In this document: positions 33,354 to 44,232 of the stretch, in pieces
Layout: every line of letters starts with the position of its first letter
How positions within the stretch are numbered: the first letter of the stretch is position 1
DNA from: Viola odorata
Taxonomy: Eukaryota > Streptophyta > Magnoliopsida > Malpighiales > Violaceae
Length of the DNA stretch: 64,000 nt
Assembly: GCA_963691705.1 (NCBI GenBank)
Contig: OY829538.1
Span: 49,503,151-49,567,150, forward strand
Reading direction: 5' to 3'
Program-made: the position numbers and the translations under genes
Notes under the pieces: model-generated
Seen by the model: the letters and a program-made list of their open reading frames with translations, nothing else
Database searches by the model: none
Told to the model about the DNA's origin: nothing

Positions 33354-33935
33354 GAGTGAAAATCCTATCCTTGTGGCAACCGTGCTCACACAGACGGCCC
33401 ATTAAGACGAGGCACGCCCCGGCATCCTTGAGAGTGAAAATCCTATCCTTGTGGTAACCGTGCTCACATAGACGACCCATTAAGATGAGGCACGCCCCGA
33501 GGAGAGACCAACTCCGTCCTGGAAGTGAAAATCCTATCCTTGTGGCAACCGTGCTCACATAGATGACCCATTAAGACGAGGCACGCTCCAGAGACGCGAG
33601 GTTTCAACGCTTGGGAGTGAAAATCCAATCCTTGTGATGTCCGGTCCTGATCAGATGGCTCACTAAGACGAGACACGCCCCCAGCCAATCTTTGACACAT
33701 GGAAAGAAAAGATACCCCAGCTAGTAACCGAGCGGTTGATACCCTGTGAAGTAAGAGCTGGAGAGGTATCCATATCACAGCAACACCGTCGTGGCAAGCC
33801 TAGCAGGGCTAGAGAGTTCCCCCTAACAACAAAGGGTGGCATGAATTTGAGCGCAACACGGGCAGAAGTAACGCTAATTCATCCTCGGAAATACTACCAG
33901 AAGACACAATGATAGGGCCATAAAAAATGTAGCTG
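33354..33935 (+). repeat. Four-unit tandem repeat in 3' region of element E, copy 2
   Basis: Duplicate of 13364-13945 with one change (G13755/T33745). Here the sequence continues uninterrupted into the rest of E at 33936, showing that this copy has the original right flank. Confidence 0.85.
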
Positions 33936-34168
33936 AGGAACCTGTATGGAGAGTCACAAGCACAGAACGGACATATCTCCAAAATAGAAACACGGCGGCA
34001 AACGCCATGGGTGAACAATTGCACAAGCAGTATTATGAAACGAAGTAGATAAAGAAATTCCATTCAAAAGCGGCGGCTTAATCAAGAAAAGAAGTGATAT
34101 TGTCAATATTACAAAATAAAGGAGGGCACATCGGCCACAACAATCAAAAAACGCATAAAGCATGATGC
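33936..34168. other. Spacer downstream of antisense gene a
   Basis: About 230 bp of element E between the repeat and the end of the antisense gene. No AATAAA was found on the minus strand here. It presumably holds the 3' untranslated part of the antisense transcript. Confidence 0.4.
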
Positions 34169-36457
34169 CTAAGGAGCGGTTGGTGCATTGCCTCCTCCTT
34201 GCTGAGCGGATTTCCAGCAATAGAAGCCCTCATCGGTGACGGTTGGGACCCTCTTATCAAAGTAGTCAGCAAGAACTTCAACACGAAGGTTCTCTACCCC
34301 ATAGTTATACATAAAAGCGTCCGGCATGATTGCTCCACCTTCCTTCAGATACCAACGGCTCTTCTCAGCGGAAAGAGCAAGCTCGGTAGATAGCTCAGCG
34401 TTCCTCTGTCTCTCCTGACGTAACTCGGTCTCCTCTTGAGAAAAGCGTTTGTTCAGAGCAACACCCTTCTATTTTTCCTCCTCCAAAGCAAGCCTGATAG
34501 CTTCCACCTCTTGCTTAACAGTCGCTGCCTCCTGCTTAGCAGCTGCGGCCTCCTGTTTGGCAGTCTCTGATTCTTGTTTGGCGGTGGTAAGGGCGTCCAG
34601 GTAGCTCTGACGCTCAGACAGCAGCCTATTTATCTCTCCCTGCTCGTTCGCCGTCTCTCTGGCGTTTTCCTCATCCATGTAATGGAGATGGCAGAGTGAA
34701 GAAAACACTTGAGAGCGAAGAAAGTTTATGCGCTCCTGCTGGCTTTTAGCCACAAAGGCATCCCTTTCTCTCTGAAGAAACATCATCTCGGCAGCTAGAA
34801 AAGAGGTAGACGCGAGGATAGCGTCATGATGAGCATCCGCGGGGAACTACAAAACATTATCTCTGAAAGAGCGCAGGTCAATCTGGTGAGTAGCAAGGAG
34901 GGGAGGAACATATGAAGAGGCGCCAGCCATCAAGTTGGGAGCAGGGCCACCTCTCGCGGCAGTAGGAGGAGACATCGGAACAAAAAGCAGAGTAGCAGGA
35001 GAAGGAGGTCGACTGTTGGAACCCCTCGCGTTAGTGGCAAATGATCCATCCCCACCAAGCGTTCCAAGATTAAGGGCACTAGGGTTAAAGCCTGCCGCAG
35101 CAGAAGAAGAATAGATCGGGGAATCACTTAAACGTGAGGATCACCGCCAAAGCTAGCACCTTGCAACTGATCGACAGGTGCACCCCCGCCCCCAAGGACT
35201 GTCAGAAGAGGATTAGCAGCAGACGACGAGGGAATATTTTGAAGCTCATAGCGAGCCTTCTTCTGACGCTCTCGGAGGGATTCCACGATAGACATGTCAC
35301 CCTGGGAGGACGAATGAGCAGAAACAACAACGGTTTCCTAAATAACAGAGCGTAATAAGGAAACTGCGTGAAAAGAAAGAAAACAGTAGGGGAAGGAAAA
35401 TAAATACCTGAGTACCCAAAGTAACTAGAGGAATTCCAGAGGGGATCGTGTCAGCTGTCGCTTCCGAAAATGCGGCAGCCTGGGAAGAAATGAGAGGCGT
35501 AACACGTGTTTTCCCAGCCTTTTTCTTCTTTGCAGCGCGAGTTTGATGAGGCGGCGCTTGGACAGTGTCCGGGGCGGTAGCAGTAGCCTCCCCTTCAGCA
35601 GCGGCAGCGGCAGCGGCAGCGACTGCAGCAGCTCTAGCTTCGGCTTCTGCCTTTTTCTTTTGCTCTTGTTTCCTCTTCCTTCGGAAATACTCAGGCTCCC
35701 AATCGGGTGGAGGCACTGCACAGTTACAAAATGTTAGCGTTAGTACTTCCATATCCAACCCGTTAGCCACTTTACGGGCATCAATGCTGAAGTCTAGCTG
35801 AAGCAGCATCCTCAACCAGCCGTCTTCCGGGTCAGAAAGGGGTTTCCGGTTACCCCAAGCCCCATCTTTAATTTCCTCATTAAAACCGGCCCTCCATAAA
35901 AGCTCAGGCAGGTCAACGATAAAAAACCCCTCATTCCAGCCAGGAACAGAAGATTCAATGCTCATGAGTTTCCAAGTAAAGGGCTTTAGTGAGCCATCTT
36001 CATAATGGGGGGATATTGATATGACCCCCTTACGAGAGTACAGCTGGAAAATATCATGAAGCAATGCCAAAGTGGGAGATTCAATCCCTTTGAAACGACA
36101 CAATGCGGCAAAGGCGCTAACAACGCAAATCGCGTTAGGGCTCAACTGAGCCGGAGCCAAGTTAGAATCAGCCAACAACAATTTCACAAGCGGGTCAAGG
36201 GGAAGACAAAACCCATAATCAAATAACTTAGCATACAGCATTGTACTATTATCTGGTAAAACATTGTTCAGGCGAAGTGATTCAGAAGCAACACGCACAG
36301 GATAATCTTTGGGGAATCGAGCATTAGACTCAGACAACTTGCGATGAATTAAGGGCAGTGTATAAAGAGAAGTGGGTGTACTATCAATTTTTTCCTCCCC
36401 GACAGACCTTTGAGGATCCTCCTCCTCGGCAGATTTTTTAGAACGAGTTTTAGCCAT
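34169..36457 (-). pseudogene. Antisense gene a of element E (gypsy-type transposon-domain protein), broken
   Basis: The start ATG at 36457 opens a 350-codon exon (MAKTRSKKSAEEED...) ending at 35408. A 70-bp intron (35407-35338, GTATTTA...TTATTTAG) follows in phase 0, and exon 2 runs to a TAG ending at 34169. Residues about 70-220 (LFDYGFCLPLDPLVKLLLAD, QLSPNAICVVSAFAALCRF, WNEGFFIVDLPELLW) resemble the plant 'putative gypsy type transposon' domain (PF04195-like). Then come lysine-rich and alanine-rich stretches (about 270-310) and, in exon 2, a heptad-like coiled coil with AKQEAAAAKQEAATVKQE. Breaks: a frame change near 35120, TAG at 34847-34849 and TAG at 34469-34471. Function unknown. Paralogue of gene b. 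Probably transcribed from the TATA-like box at 36624. Confidence 0.65.
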
Positions 36458-36623
36458 GACTAACAAAGGAGAAAGGAAGAGAAAAGAAAGGGGTGTGTAC
36501 CTTAGCAAAAGAAAGCACCAGGAGTCCCAGACCAGAAAAGAAGGAGCGGCGCGGGTTATTTTTCCAGAAGGCAACAACGTACAAGAAAGGAGATTAAAAA
36601 AGAAAGAGGAGATAGGGAAAACA

Positions 36624-36633
36624 TTATATATAA
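36624..36633 (-). promoter_or_regulatory. TATA-like box for antisense gene a
   Basis: TTATATATAA, palindromic, about 170 bp upstream of the ATG at 36457 on the minus strand, followed by a pyrimidine-rich leader. Fits a core promoter of its own rather than read-through from the LTR. Confidence 0.5.
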
Positions 36634-36639
36634 CCCTGA

Positions 36640-37033
36640 AAGGGCACGACCAATTAACAACCGACACATGGCGAAGCAGCGTGACAAAGAGTAAGGCACG
36701 CGCGAGAAGGTACAAGTTTTAAAACAATGATAAAATGCTTCAGCATTCGCGTCCCCCTAGAAGACGCCTGCTTCAAACGCCTCTCCGTGAAAGGACACGT
36801 GTCCTTCTTCATCATTACTTTTCAAATCGCATTAAATGAGGGACTGCGGCATTCACTGACCTAAAAAACAGTGCTAGCCTCACCAAACGGCACGACAATA
36901 CAAAGAGGATAACGAAGAACGAATAACTGTAACATCACAATAAATCAAACGGCGCGATAAGGGTTACATAGCGTCAACATTATTACAGAAGGAATAATGT
37001 CAAATGATTTTCATGGAAGAATAAAAGAAAACA
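36640..37033. other. Spacer between antisense genes a and b (left of solo LTR)
   Basis: Element E sequence without recognisable gene. Together with 40083-40174 it made up the original spacer of about 490 bp before solo LTR F inserted. Confidence 0.4.
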
Positions 37034-37038
37034 GATAG
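37034..37038. repeat. Target site duplication of solo LTR F, left
   Basis: GATAG directly before the LTR start TGTTGCCACC, repeated at 40078-40082 after the LTR end. Confidence 0.9.
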
Positions 37039-40000
37039 TGTTGCCACCTAAATTTTGACTTTTCGTCACCACATTTTCGTATTTTTATGTTTACCGCATT
37101 TAAAAGCTCGTCTAGGTTAAATTTCTATCGATTCTTGGTCCTAGGCTAGCTTGTTCAATATTCCATGTCATTTCGGGTATTTTTAGTTTTTTCATATTTT
37201 TCGACTGTCTTCACGCGAACTTTTCTCGGTCCCGAGTAAGTTTTCTCGGACCGTAGGTCGGACGCGTAATTTCTTTAATTGATAATTACGTGCTATTTTT
37301 CTCTTTTATGCCACCTCGTTCAGTTTCGTTCAATTTTTGTCGTAAGGATATTTATTTTGCGTTCGAACGTTTTACCATTTCCGAAAGGGTAAATAAATAC
37401 GTTAAATCGAACTTTCTATTTATTCGTTGTATGCCATTTATTTCGTCTTATTTTTCTGCACCTTGTAGTCCTTTCGGTTCGAATTCATTTTTATTTCAAG
37501 CGAGACCGTAACTCGAACCGAAAATATCCCATTCGTGCCACAATTAATATGCATTAATGCATAAAATGACAGCCATCATCCCAGCCGCTTGCTCAAACCT
37601 TTTGACTTATTTTTAAGCCAAATCAACGGCTCACCCTTTTTCAAACCATCACATTTATTTTTCATTATAATTTTTCTCCTTAACCGCAAGCATTCAATGC
37701 CAAAGCTAAAGGATTTGCACATACCCATCCTTTCCTTTCCCGTCAACATAAGGTTCCATTTCTTCCTAGCCATAGAATGCAAGACCAGCTCACCATTCTC
37801 ACTGCTCCTTTCCCACTTGCCGTTGAAACCCGGGCCGAAGCCGACGCGCACTTGTTTCACCACATATCACTCTCAGCTCTTGCCTATAAATAGCAAGTTG
37901 TTCACCACCATTCGGGCACGGGTTGACGCACCCTTTCATCACCAGTATCAGTTCAAGCAAAGGAAAGCAAGCACTGTAAGTTTTCTCAAGCTCTCTCTCT
38001 CAAGAATTTCTTTGCAATTTTCGTTTTTCTTCTTAACCTAGCAATAAATGGCTAAAACCTGTTCTAAACCCTTCTTTCTCAAGTTATAATCACTTAGCTT
38101 GCTTCAATTTAAGGGCCTACTACTTAGTTTAATTAATTGCCAATTGTTTGTTTTTGTGCGTATATATATTCAAGAGTCAAATTACTCTTTGTTTATGGAT
38201 AATTTGTTTTAATTTTGGTCGGGTTTTGGTCGTCGCTTCACCCCGGTCGCATTGTGACAGTTTTTACGGTGTTAGGGTGGCCGGAGCTTCTCCCTTGTCG
38301 CCGGCGCAAGGAAGAAGAAGAACACAGCAGCCATGGCTGCTGTCCTTGTGCAAGGAAGGTGACGGGCTAAGCCCGTCCCTTTTCCTTTTATTTTAAAAAC
38401 CACGGATGGGCCTTGGCTTAAGCCAAGCAGATCCGTTCCCTTTCCCTTCCTTTTGTAAATGGCTGGTCCATTTATTTTCTAGTAATGGGCCTAGGATTTA
38501 TTCCTAGCCTATTTTTTATTAAATCCAGCAGGTGGGCCCGGCTCACTTATTTTTTCGTCAACTATTCGAATCACTTTTGATATTGTTTCATTTCATGCTC
38601 GTATGCAATATTTAATTTAATTTGTATGCCATGTGTTTTTATTTTGTTTTTTTTAATTAAAATCTAGGCTTGGCCATTTTTTAATGTCCAAAATTCAAAT
38701 GTGGGACCCACTCATTTTCGTTAAATCACATGAAATATTCATGCTTTTATTGCATGCTTTAAACAATTTGTTTATGCCATATTTTTATTCAATTAAATGC
38801 GTGCATGCGTTTTTATTATTTATTATTTTCGAGTTATTACTAACACTCTCACTTTGTAGGTTAAACTTTTAGATCTTCGCTCGAAAAGTACGTTTACCTC
38901 TCTTTTACTTTTATTCGATATTTTTCATAAATATTCGCATGCATATTTGTCCAAAATTAGGAATCCAAGTATGGGCCTAGCCCGGCCCATTAGAATTGTA
39001 GGCCTTATTTTCCATGGATTCGTATGTGATAATCAATTGTCCACTACTTTTAATTGCATGTATGTGGTAATAATTAATTGCTATACTTGTTGTAATAATT
39101 AATTGCTTATTTTCACTTGTTATAATAAGTAATTACTCATTGTCAACTTGTTGTAATTAATTAGTTATTTCACTTGTTGTAATAATTAGCTTAGATAGTT
39201 ATTCCGACCTCCAATTTGTAATAATTAGATAAGTAGTTATTATTTTGAATTGTGGTTTGTAATAATTAGCTAAGTAGTTAAAAATCGTGTATGCTTGTAT
39301 ATACCTAAGTATTTATGTCAATTGTCGAAAATCGTAGTTCATCCGAAAGGTAAGCTTATCTCAAAACATTTCCTTGTATGTTTATTTAAATGCCAAAACC
39401 GAATCGAATGCATGACCACTTAGAATGCGCTAGAACCACTAAATCGTATGCATGACATATAGAATTGCTAATAAGTAAAATCAACCCACATGCCTACATG
39501 CTTACGTCACTCGCGTTTAATTACCACGAGATTAATCGTTTTCTTGTTAAGTGATATGCATGATGGCTCCAAAGGCCATACCAACCATATGTGCATTCAT
39601 AAAAATGTACGATGCTAGCCTTGCCATGATAGATCACTTAGTAACTAGATAATCATGCATGGTCCAATGAAAAGGGGGGAACGTCCGCTCTAGCATCGAG
39701 ACAAAATGGTAACCCCATCCCTCGAACCCAAACGGAAATAACAAATGCTAAGATGTAACGTCACCTTTAAGGGCTCCAAATTACATGTTAAAACGTTTTC
39801 AAAAACACCTCGTATACCGGTAACCTTTTTAGGATGTGACTTGGGTGCCTAACACCTTCCCAAGTCCATAAATACGACCTCGAACCATCGTTCTTTGGTT
39901 TAGACCATTGTGCCTTAGTTTGTTTATTTTAATGCCATGACGATTAGGTTCCCTAAACCTTAGAAAATTAGGGTGGCGACTTCATTTTTCATGATGTTAA

Positions 40001-40077
40001 GACAAGTCCAACGCTTGTCTCGCATTATGGCCCGTCCCGATCCTAAACTCGTTTTCAACAAAAAAGGGGGTGCGACA
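37039..40077 (+). mobile_element. Solo LTR F (Tat/Ogre-like, 3,039 bp)
   Basis: Runs from TGTTGCCACCTAAATTTTGA to GGGGGTGCGACA and is flanked by perfect 5-bp duplications GATAG, with no internal element sequence. This is the product of recombination between the two LTRs of a full element. It contains TATAAATAG (37885-37893), GGGCC-type palindromes (38400-38540), an imperfect array of TTGTAATAATTAG words (39050-39290), and the conserved U5 block (39815-39990) with TGGCGACTTCA at 39974-39984, 93 bp from the end. A foldback related to that of LTR A lies near 37340-37415. No gene. Confidence 0.95.
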
Positions 40078-40082
40078 GATAG
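40078..40082. repeat. Target site duplication of solo LTR F, right
   Basis: GATAG following the LTR end TGCGACA. Confidence 0.9.
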
Positions 40083-40174
40083 CAATGGGAATAACAATAA
40101 AAGGGGGGATCCAGAAATCCGTTGCAGCACTCGAGACACCCCTTGAAGGAAAAAGTCACGCACCACCGTTATCA

Positions 40175-42289
40175 TCAGCCTCTTTCCCCCTCCGGGGCAG
40201 ATGAACCATTCCCACTTTTGCTAACCTCATCCATTACGGTAGAGACATAATCGGCAACTTGGGATGGATTAGAAGAGTCACCCTTAAAGCGGGCTGCGAA
40301 TCCAGAAGTGAAGGCTTCCAAGACCTTCTTTTTCCACAACTCCTCCTTCAATGGCGCCCTGGCAAACTCCTCATCTCGAGCTAACATCTCTTCGCGGAGA
40401 AGGAGATTTTTCTTCTTTTCCAACGCCAACTCTCCCTCCAGAACCTCCATTTTCACTTTCCCGGCGGACCTCTCTGTTTAGTTCCTTTTGTGACTCGTCA
40501 TAAAGACGCGTTAGCAGCCTCACATGGTCCGTCGTTCGGTCAAGCTGCACCTTTTGAGCGCACATCGTGCTAGAAAAATTTCGTGACTCGCGATCGTGAA
40601 TTTCGAACAGATAGTTCAGATAGCGGAAGGTAACCAGAGAGTCATTCATAACATGCCGGTGACGGGCCTTTGGAGAAAGCTGAAGAAATTTCTCTTTCTC
40701 TTCCCGGGAACTCATCATTTCCCCTATCAAGGGCGCGGTAAACTCATCTCTAGAGAAGGGTTGGGGTACTCCGACAGCACGGAGACCATCAAAGCAGAAC
40801 CCTGTCAGGTTCATACGATAGGCTGGGGTCCCGCTAGGCCCACCGTAGGAAAGATTGACTGACGGAGTTGAAGAAGAACCCTCAGTAAGCACATTCGAGA
40901 TAGGAGTAAAGAACAGCTGCGGAAGGGCTTTAGGCGGCAACCCAGCAGCTGAGTCCGTAGCGGAAGACGTGATCACTATATCAGGAATACAGTGAGAAAT
41001 CGGAGAATCAGGAGCGTTAGCTGTAGGAAGAGGACATGTCATCGGTGGACCCTCCGCCTCAGTAGAACAGGTAGCAGCTGGCGCCTCAGTGGTCTTCACC
41101 GGCTGAGAGGTACTCGCCTTAGACGAAATGATAGGTATAGAAGCAGTCGCCGCATCAACAGAAGATACCCCGGTAGCCTGTTCACTTGTGTCCACTCGAA
41201 GTTTTTTCTGACGCAAGGAAGAAGCATGGCAAAGGTCTGGTTTAGCATCCATATCCTCGTCGTCACTATCAATCACCCTTGTCGTGGTTCGACCGGAGTC
41301 TGTTCCCTTGCAACGATCTGGTAGCCAATTCTTGACGAAACGAGAAGTTCGGGCAGAGCTGCCGAGCCTTCGCCCTCCCCGGGCAACCGTCTTGGTTCTC
41401 CTCCTCGGAGGCCGAACGCTTTGGCGATTGGAGCCTTCGGCAGGAGGAGAGGCTGGTAAAGTTTGGAGTGGCGTTACATTCAAAGGAGCACCAGCGTCAC
41501 CTGGAGATCGACCGTTAGCATCTTCTGTAAAAGAAATGTGTTAAGACAAATGCAAAAGAAAACGCGAAAAGAGGCAGACTCACCCATAACGCACTCCTCC
41601 AGAGGCTTGAACAAAGCAAAGTCGCGGATACGATAGCAGGTATCCTCATCCAACAGAGCGTTAGCCTGCTCTAGCTCAACTCTGGTCAGTATCGCGGGAT
41701 TCGTCCAAAGGGGGCCTATGAGCTCCTGGTTGAAATTAATGTGCCACAAACGGGACGGTAGCTCGAGAACGAAGAAACTACTTTTCCAATCAGCCACAAC
41801 CTTCTTAAAGCCGCGAAACCGCTGCCAGAACGACTGCACGAACGCGTCATCCCATCGAGGAGTGATTTCGATTAAATAATTATGACAATTCATACTAAAG
41901 AATTTGCGAAATAAATTGAGAGATGGGGTGAAAATGTTCTTCAACTCGCAAGCGCGAAGAAAAGCATAAACCGCACACCAGGAAGAAGGAGTTATCTGGG
42001 CAGGATTAAGGTTGTACTCCCGCAGCAGCGTTAGTATTGATTCATGAATGGGAAAGCGGAAACCATAAAGGAACATCTTAAAATAAAGTAGCCTACAGAA
42101 ACCCCACGCCGGATTATGAAGCCGCATATGACTTTCAGGAATAAAAGGTTCATATCTGGGAGGAAAGGTAATACCGTGTTCCTCCAGTTCGGCCTTTAGA
42201 ACCACATCGCATGTAAAAATACTGGGTGATTGTGCGACCTCTGGATCCATGGGTTTCCAGATAGCCTGGCGAGGCCTATTCCTAACCAT
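40175..42289 (-). pseudogene. Antisense gene b of element E (gypsy-type transposon-domain protein), nearly intact
   Basis: ATG at 42289; exon 1 has 235 codons plus one base (to 41584). A 59-bp intron follows (41583-41525, GTGAGT...TTTTACAG), and the split codon G/AA restores the frame into exon 2 (from 41524). Exon 1 carries the same domain type as gene a: LYFKMFLYGFRFPIHESILTL, NPAQITPSSWCAVYAFLRAC, DWKSSFFVLELPSRLWHINF-like segments, about residues 55-200. Exon 2 begins with basic, serine/threonine-rich sequence (PPRRRTKTVARGGRRLG), then a conserved block with YRMNLTGFCFDGLRAVGVP, then a coiled coil. A frame change near 40455 separates the last 90 codons (VLEGELALEKKKNLLLREEM...), which end at TGA 40175. 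The role is unknown; spliced antisense expression is inferred. Sequence similarity to gene a is low but domain order is the same. Confidence 0.65.
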
Positions 42290-42777
42290 AATAAACCAGC
42301 AAATAGGAAATCTGAGAGGATTAAAGTGGTACCTTAGAAGGGAAGACCTACGGGTGAATTGGTGGACGACGGTAGGCGACCAGAAGGTTATTCGGGGAAG
42401 AAGACGAAGGGAAAAATTCGAAGCAAGGGCAAAAGTTTTGGAAAGAGAAAATGGTCCTTCTTACAGGATTAAAATGCCACCGCATTAATTGAGCCACCAA
42501 TCATGCTGAGACGCGTGTAAAAAGAAGTTGGCCACGTGGAAACGCATTAAAGGAATTTGAAAAGAGAAGTTATTCGTCGTGATTCCCCAAAGGGTGACAA
42601 AGTTGACCCAGTCAAAATAACCGCGAAGCGGTTGCCCCGATAAGGCTAACCCCTCGCGTTAGCTATCAACAAGACCAGCATGCTGACGGAAAGATAATCA
42701 CAAAAAGGAAAGATAGAAAGCATCACTTTATTCATAAGATGCCAAAAGGCATGTACAATATGCCTAACGTAAGGGCA
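42290..42777. other. Leader of antisense gene b and 3' tail of gene c
   Basis: On the minus strand the part next to gene b is pyrimidine-rich. No convincing TATA box was found. AATAAA (42732-42727, minus strand) lies about 45 bp downstream of the gene c stop, after a TTGTACATG word, and fits a polyadenylation signal for gene c. Confidence 0.45.
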
Positions 42778-43200
42778 CTAATCCTCATCGGGCCAATAAA
42801 TGCCATAGTGATAAACCCCGTCGTCATCCAGGAAGGGCATCTTCTCGTCAGCAGACGGAGAGGGTTCATCCACCCCCCTCCCTAGGCAGGGGCCTGACTG
42901 GCCTGACTTTCCCTTGGTGCCCGATCCTACCGATCCAGCACCAGCGTCGAGGGAGGAAGTTTTCTCCAGCAAGCGGTCAGATAGAGGAAAGTGTTTGCTA
43001 CCCTCTCGGGTAGTGGAGCCAGAAGAATCTAAAGCCATGATGGACACCTTGGAAGTCTTCTCCCTTTGCCTCTTGCGGCCCTTTCGACGGACCGGAGGCC
43101 TCCATGGTGGCGACGGAGGAGGGTGATCTGAGTCCGGCGAAGTCGGAGGGGTTAGCAGGGGGTCGCGATCCGCGGTACTCAAAAAATAAAAATCTGCCAT
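42778..43200 (-). CDS. Antisense gene c of element E, small unknown protein (140 residues)
   Basis: Intact frame from ATG 43200 to a stop at 42778. I recognise no family. The protein opens MADFYFLSTADRDPLL, is proline/serine-rich (PPTSPDSDHPPPSPPW), has a basic stretch RRKGRKRQREK that could act as a nuclear localisation signal, then a glycine/serine-rich middle, and ends with the acidic-aromatic tail VYHYGIYWPDED. No membrane segment or signal peptide. A TATA-like TATTTAA (43276-43270, minus strand) stands about 70 bp upstream of the ATG with a CT-rich leader between; AATAAA follows the stop. It lies between genes b and d in the same orientation. The frame could be accidental, but promoter and polyadenylation signals on both sides argue otherwise. 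Confidence 0.5.
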   Translation of the reverse strand: MADFYFLSTADRDPLLTPPTSPDSDHPPPSPPWRPPVRRKGRKRQREKTSKVSIMALDSSGSTTREGSKHFPLSDRLLEKTSSLDAGAGSVGSGTKGKSGQSGPCLGRGVDEPSPSADEKMPFLDDDGVYHYGIYWPDED

Positions 43201-43269
43201 GTGACTTGCAAAAAAGTAAAAGAGAAAGAGGAGGATGAAGATGAACAGGAAAAGCAGAAAGCAACTCCC

Positions 43270-43276
43270 TTAAATA
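43270..43276 (-). promoter_or_regulatory. TATA-like box for antisense gene c
   Basis: TATTTAA on the minus strand, within GCTATTTAAGGGAG, about 70 bp before the ATG at 43200. Confidence 0.4.
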
Positions 43277-43702
43277 GCTAAGGAAGCGCTCTGATCCTCG
43301 CGCATGCCCCTGAAAAACAATTAAGGCGCCTGGGAAAAGTAACCGTAATTGCAGAATCCGATCCGGCACAGGCATACCAGACTCGTTAAATGCGCCAATC
43401 AAAAGGCACCAAATAACCGCCCAACCACCTACTCCTAGGAAAGCGGCTCAGGAAAATAGTTGAGGCAGAACATTCATTGCCAGTTCCCGGAACATAACAA
43501 CTGCAATGCTATGTCCCAAGGAAGACTCATTTTCAGTTGGGCTCATAACGAATACCTCCAACTAACGCATCAAGAAATCAAACAAGGGAATAGAAGACTT
43601 GATAATAGAAACAACCATTTATTTATGGCCTGAGCAGCCTTAGCGTCTAGATATGTACAAGAAATCATAAGAAAAAGAAACAAGAGGAAGCGAAGATAGC
43701 GG

Positions 43703-44086
43703 TCAAGCGTGAGACCCAGCATCATCCTCCCATGGCACAACGGGAACTTCCCTCAAGGCATCAGCAACGACGGTCAGTTCGGCAGAACAGGCCCTCATAC
43801 CCTTCAATCAACAAGCCAGTAAGTCCTTCCTCTGCTGCAGCATAGAAGCAACCACCTCAATGCGGGAAGTGGTGGTAGCGAGCTTCGCCAAGCTCTCCAA
43901 AGGATTGAAATCCTCTAGGGACATCCCCAGTTGCCTCGACAGAATGGGGGTCGACATTCCTTGTAGCTCGAGGACATCTTCCGCAGTCTTGGTGATCATC
44001 CTCTCTAGGAAGCCGATGTCACCTTCAGTAAGGTTCTTCAGGGTTAGAGCTTTGGAGATCAGGAAATTCCTGGTCAGCTCATCCAT
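43703..44086 (-). pseudogene. Antisense gene d of element E, small unknown protein with one internal stop
   Basis: From ATG 44086 (MDELTRNFLISKALTLKNL) the frame is open for 92 codons to TGA 43810-43808. The same frame then stays open for 34 more codons to the next stop (43705-43703), ending VPVVPWEDDAGSHA, so the first stop is probably a mutation in a protein of about 127 residues. The visible part is helical and leucine-rich (LTEGDIGFLERMITKTAEDV, LSRQLGMSLEDFNPLESLAK) with no family I recognise. TATAAATT (44154-44147, minus strand) lies about 60 bp upstream, and AATAAA (43623-43618, minus strand) about 80 bp downstream. First of the four antisense genes next to the 3' LTR. Confidence 0.5.
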
Positions 44087-44146
44087 GGTGAAATATAAAA
44101 ATAAAGGACGAAAAGATGTGAGAAAACTTACACGAAGGAAAACTTC

Positions 44147-44154
44147 AATTTATA
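44147..44154 (-). promoter_or_regulatory. TATA-like box for antisense gene d
   Basis: TATAAATT within GTCTATAAATTGAAG on the minus strand, about 60 bp before the ATG at 44086. It lies outside the LTR, which starts near 44243. Confidence 0.5.
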
Positions 44155-44232
44155 GACTCTGGACAACTACGGTCAGGGCAAGCCCACCTCCTGACAAAGA
44201 GTCGCTCCGGTATATGGAAGACCGACGTGCTC

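Larger units (their letters stand above)
13946..33935. repeat. Tandem duplication, unit 2 (complete, 19,990 bp)
   Basis: Begins inside A's reverse transcriptase and ends in E's 3' region. It therefore holds A's RT-RH-INT, 3' region and 3' LTR, the visible part of D, and about 580 bp of E. The part 19977-33935 matches 1-13945 almost perfectly. The part 13946-19976 has its twin to the left of the window. Confidence 0.9.

Noticed and set aside
1..33935. The 20-kb repeat as a pair of giant LTRs of one element
   Set aside because: The repeat ends do not start with TG or end with CA, have no primer site or polypurine tract next to them, and cut through a reverse transcriptase. A tandem duplication explains them.
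36457..36715. Longer start for antisense gene a (up to 36715)
   Set aside because: The extension runs through the TATA-like box and a hydrophobic low-complexity leader. The ATG at 36457 starts a protein opening MAKTRSK and has a downstream position compatible with the promoter.
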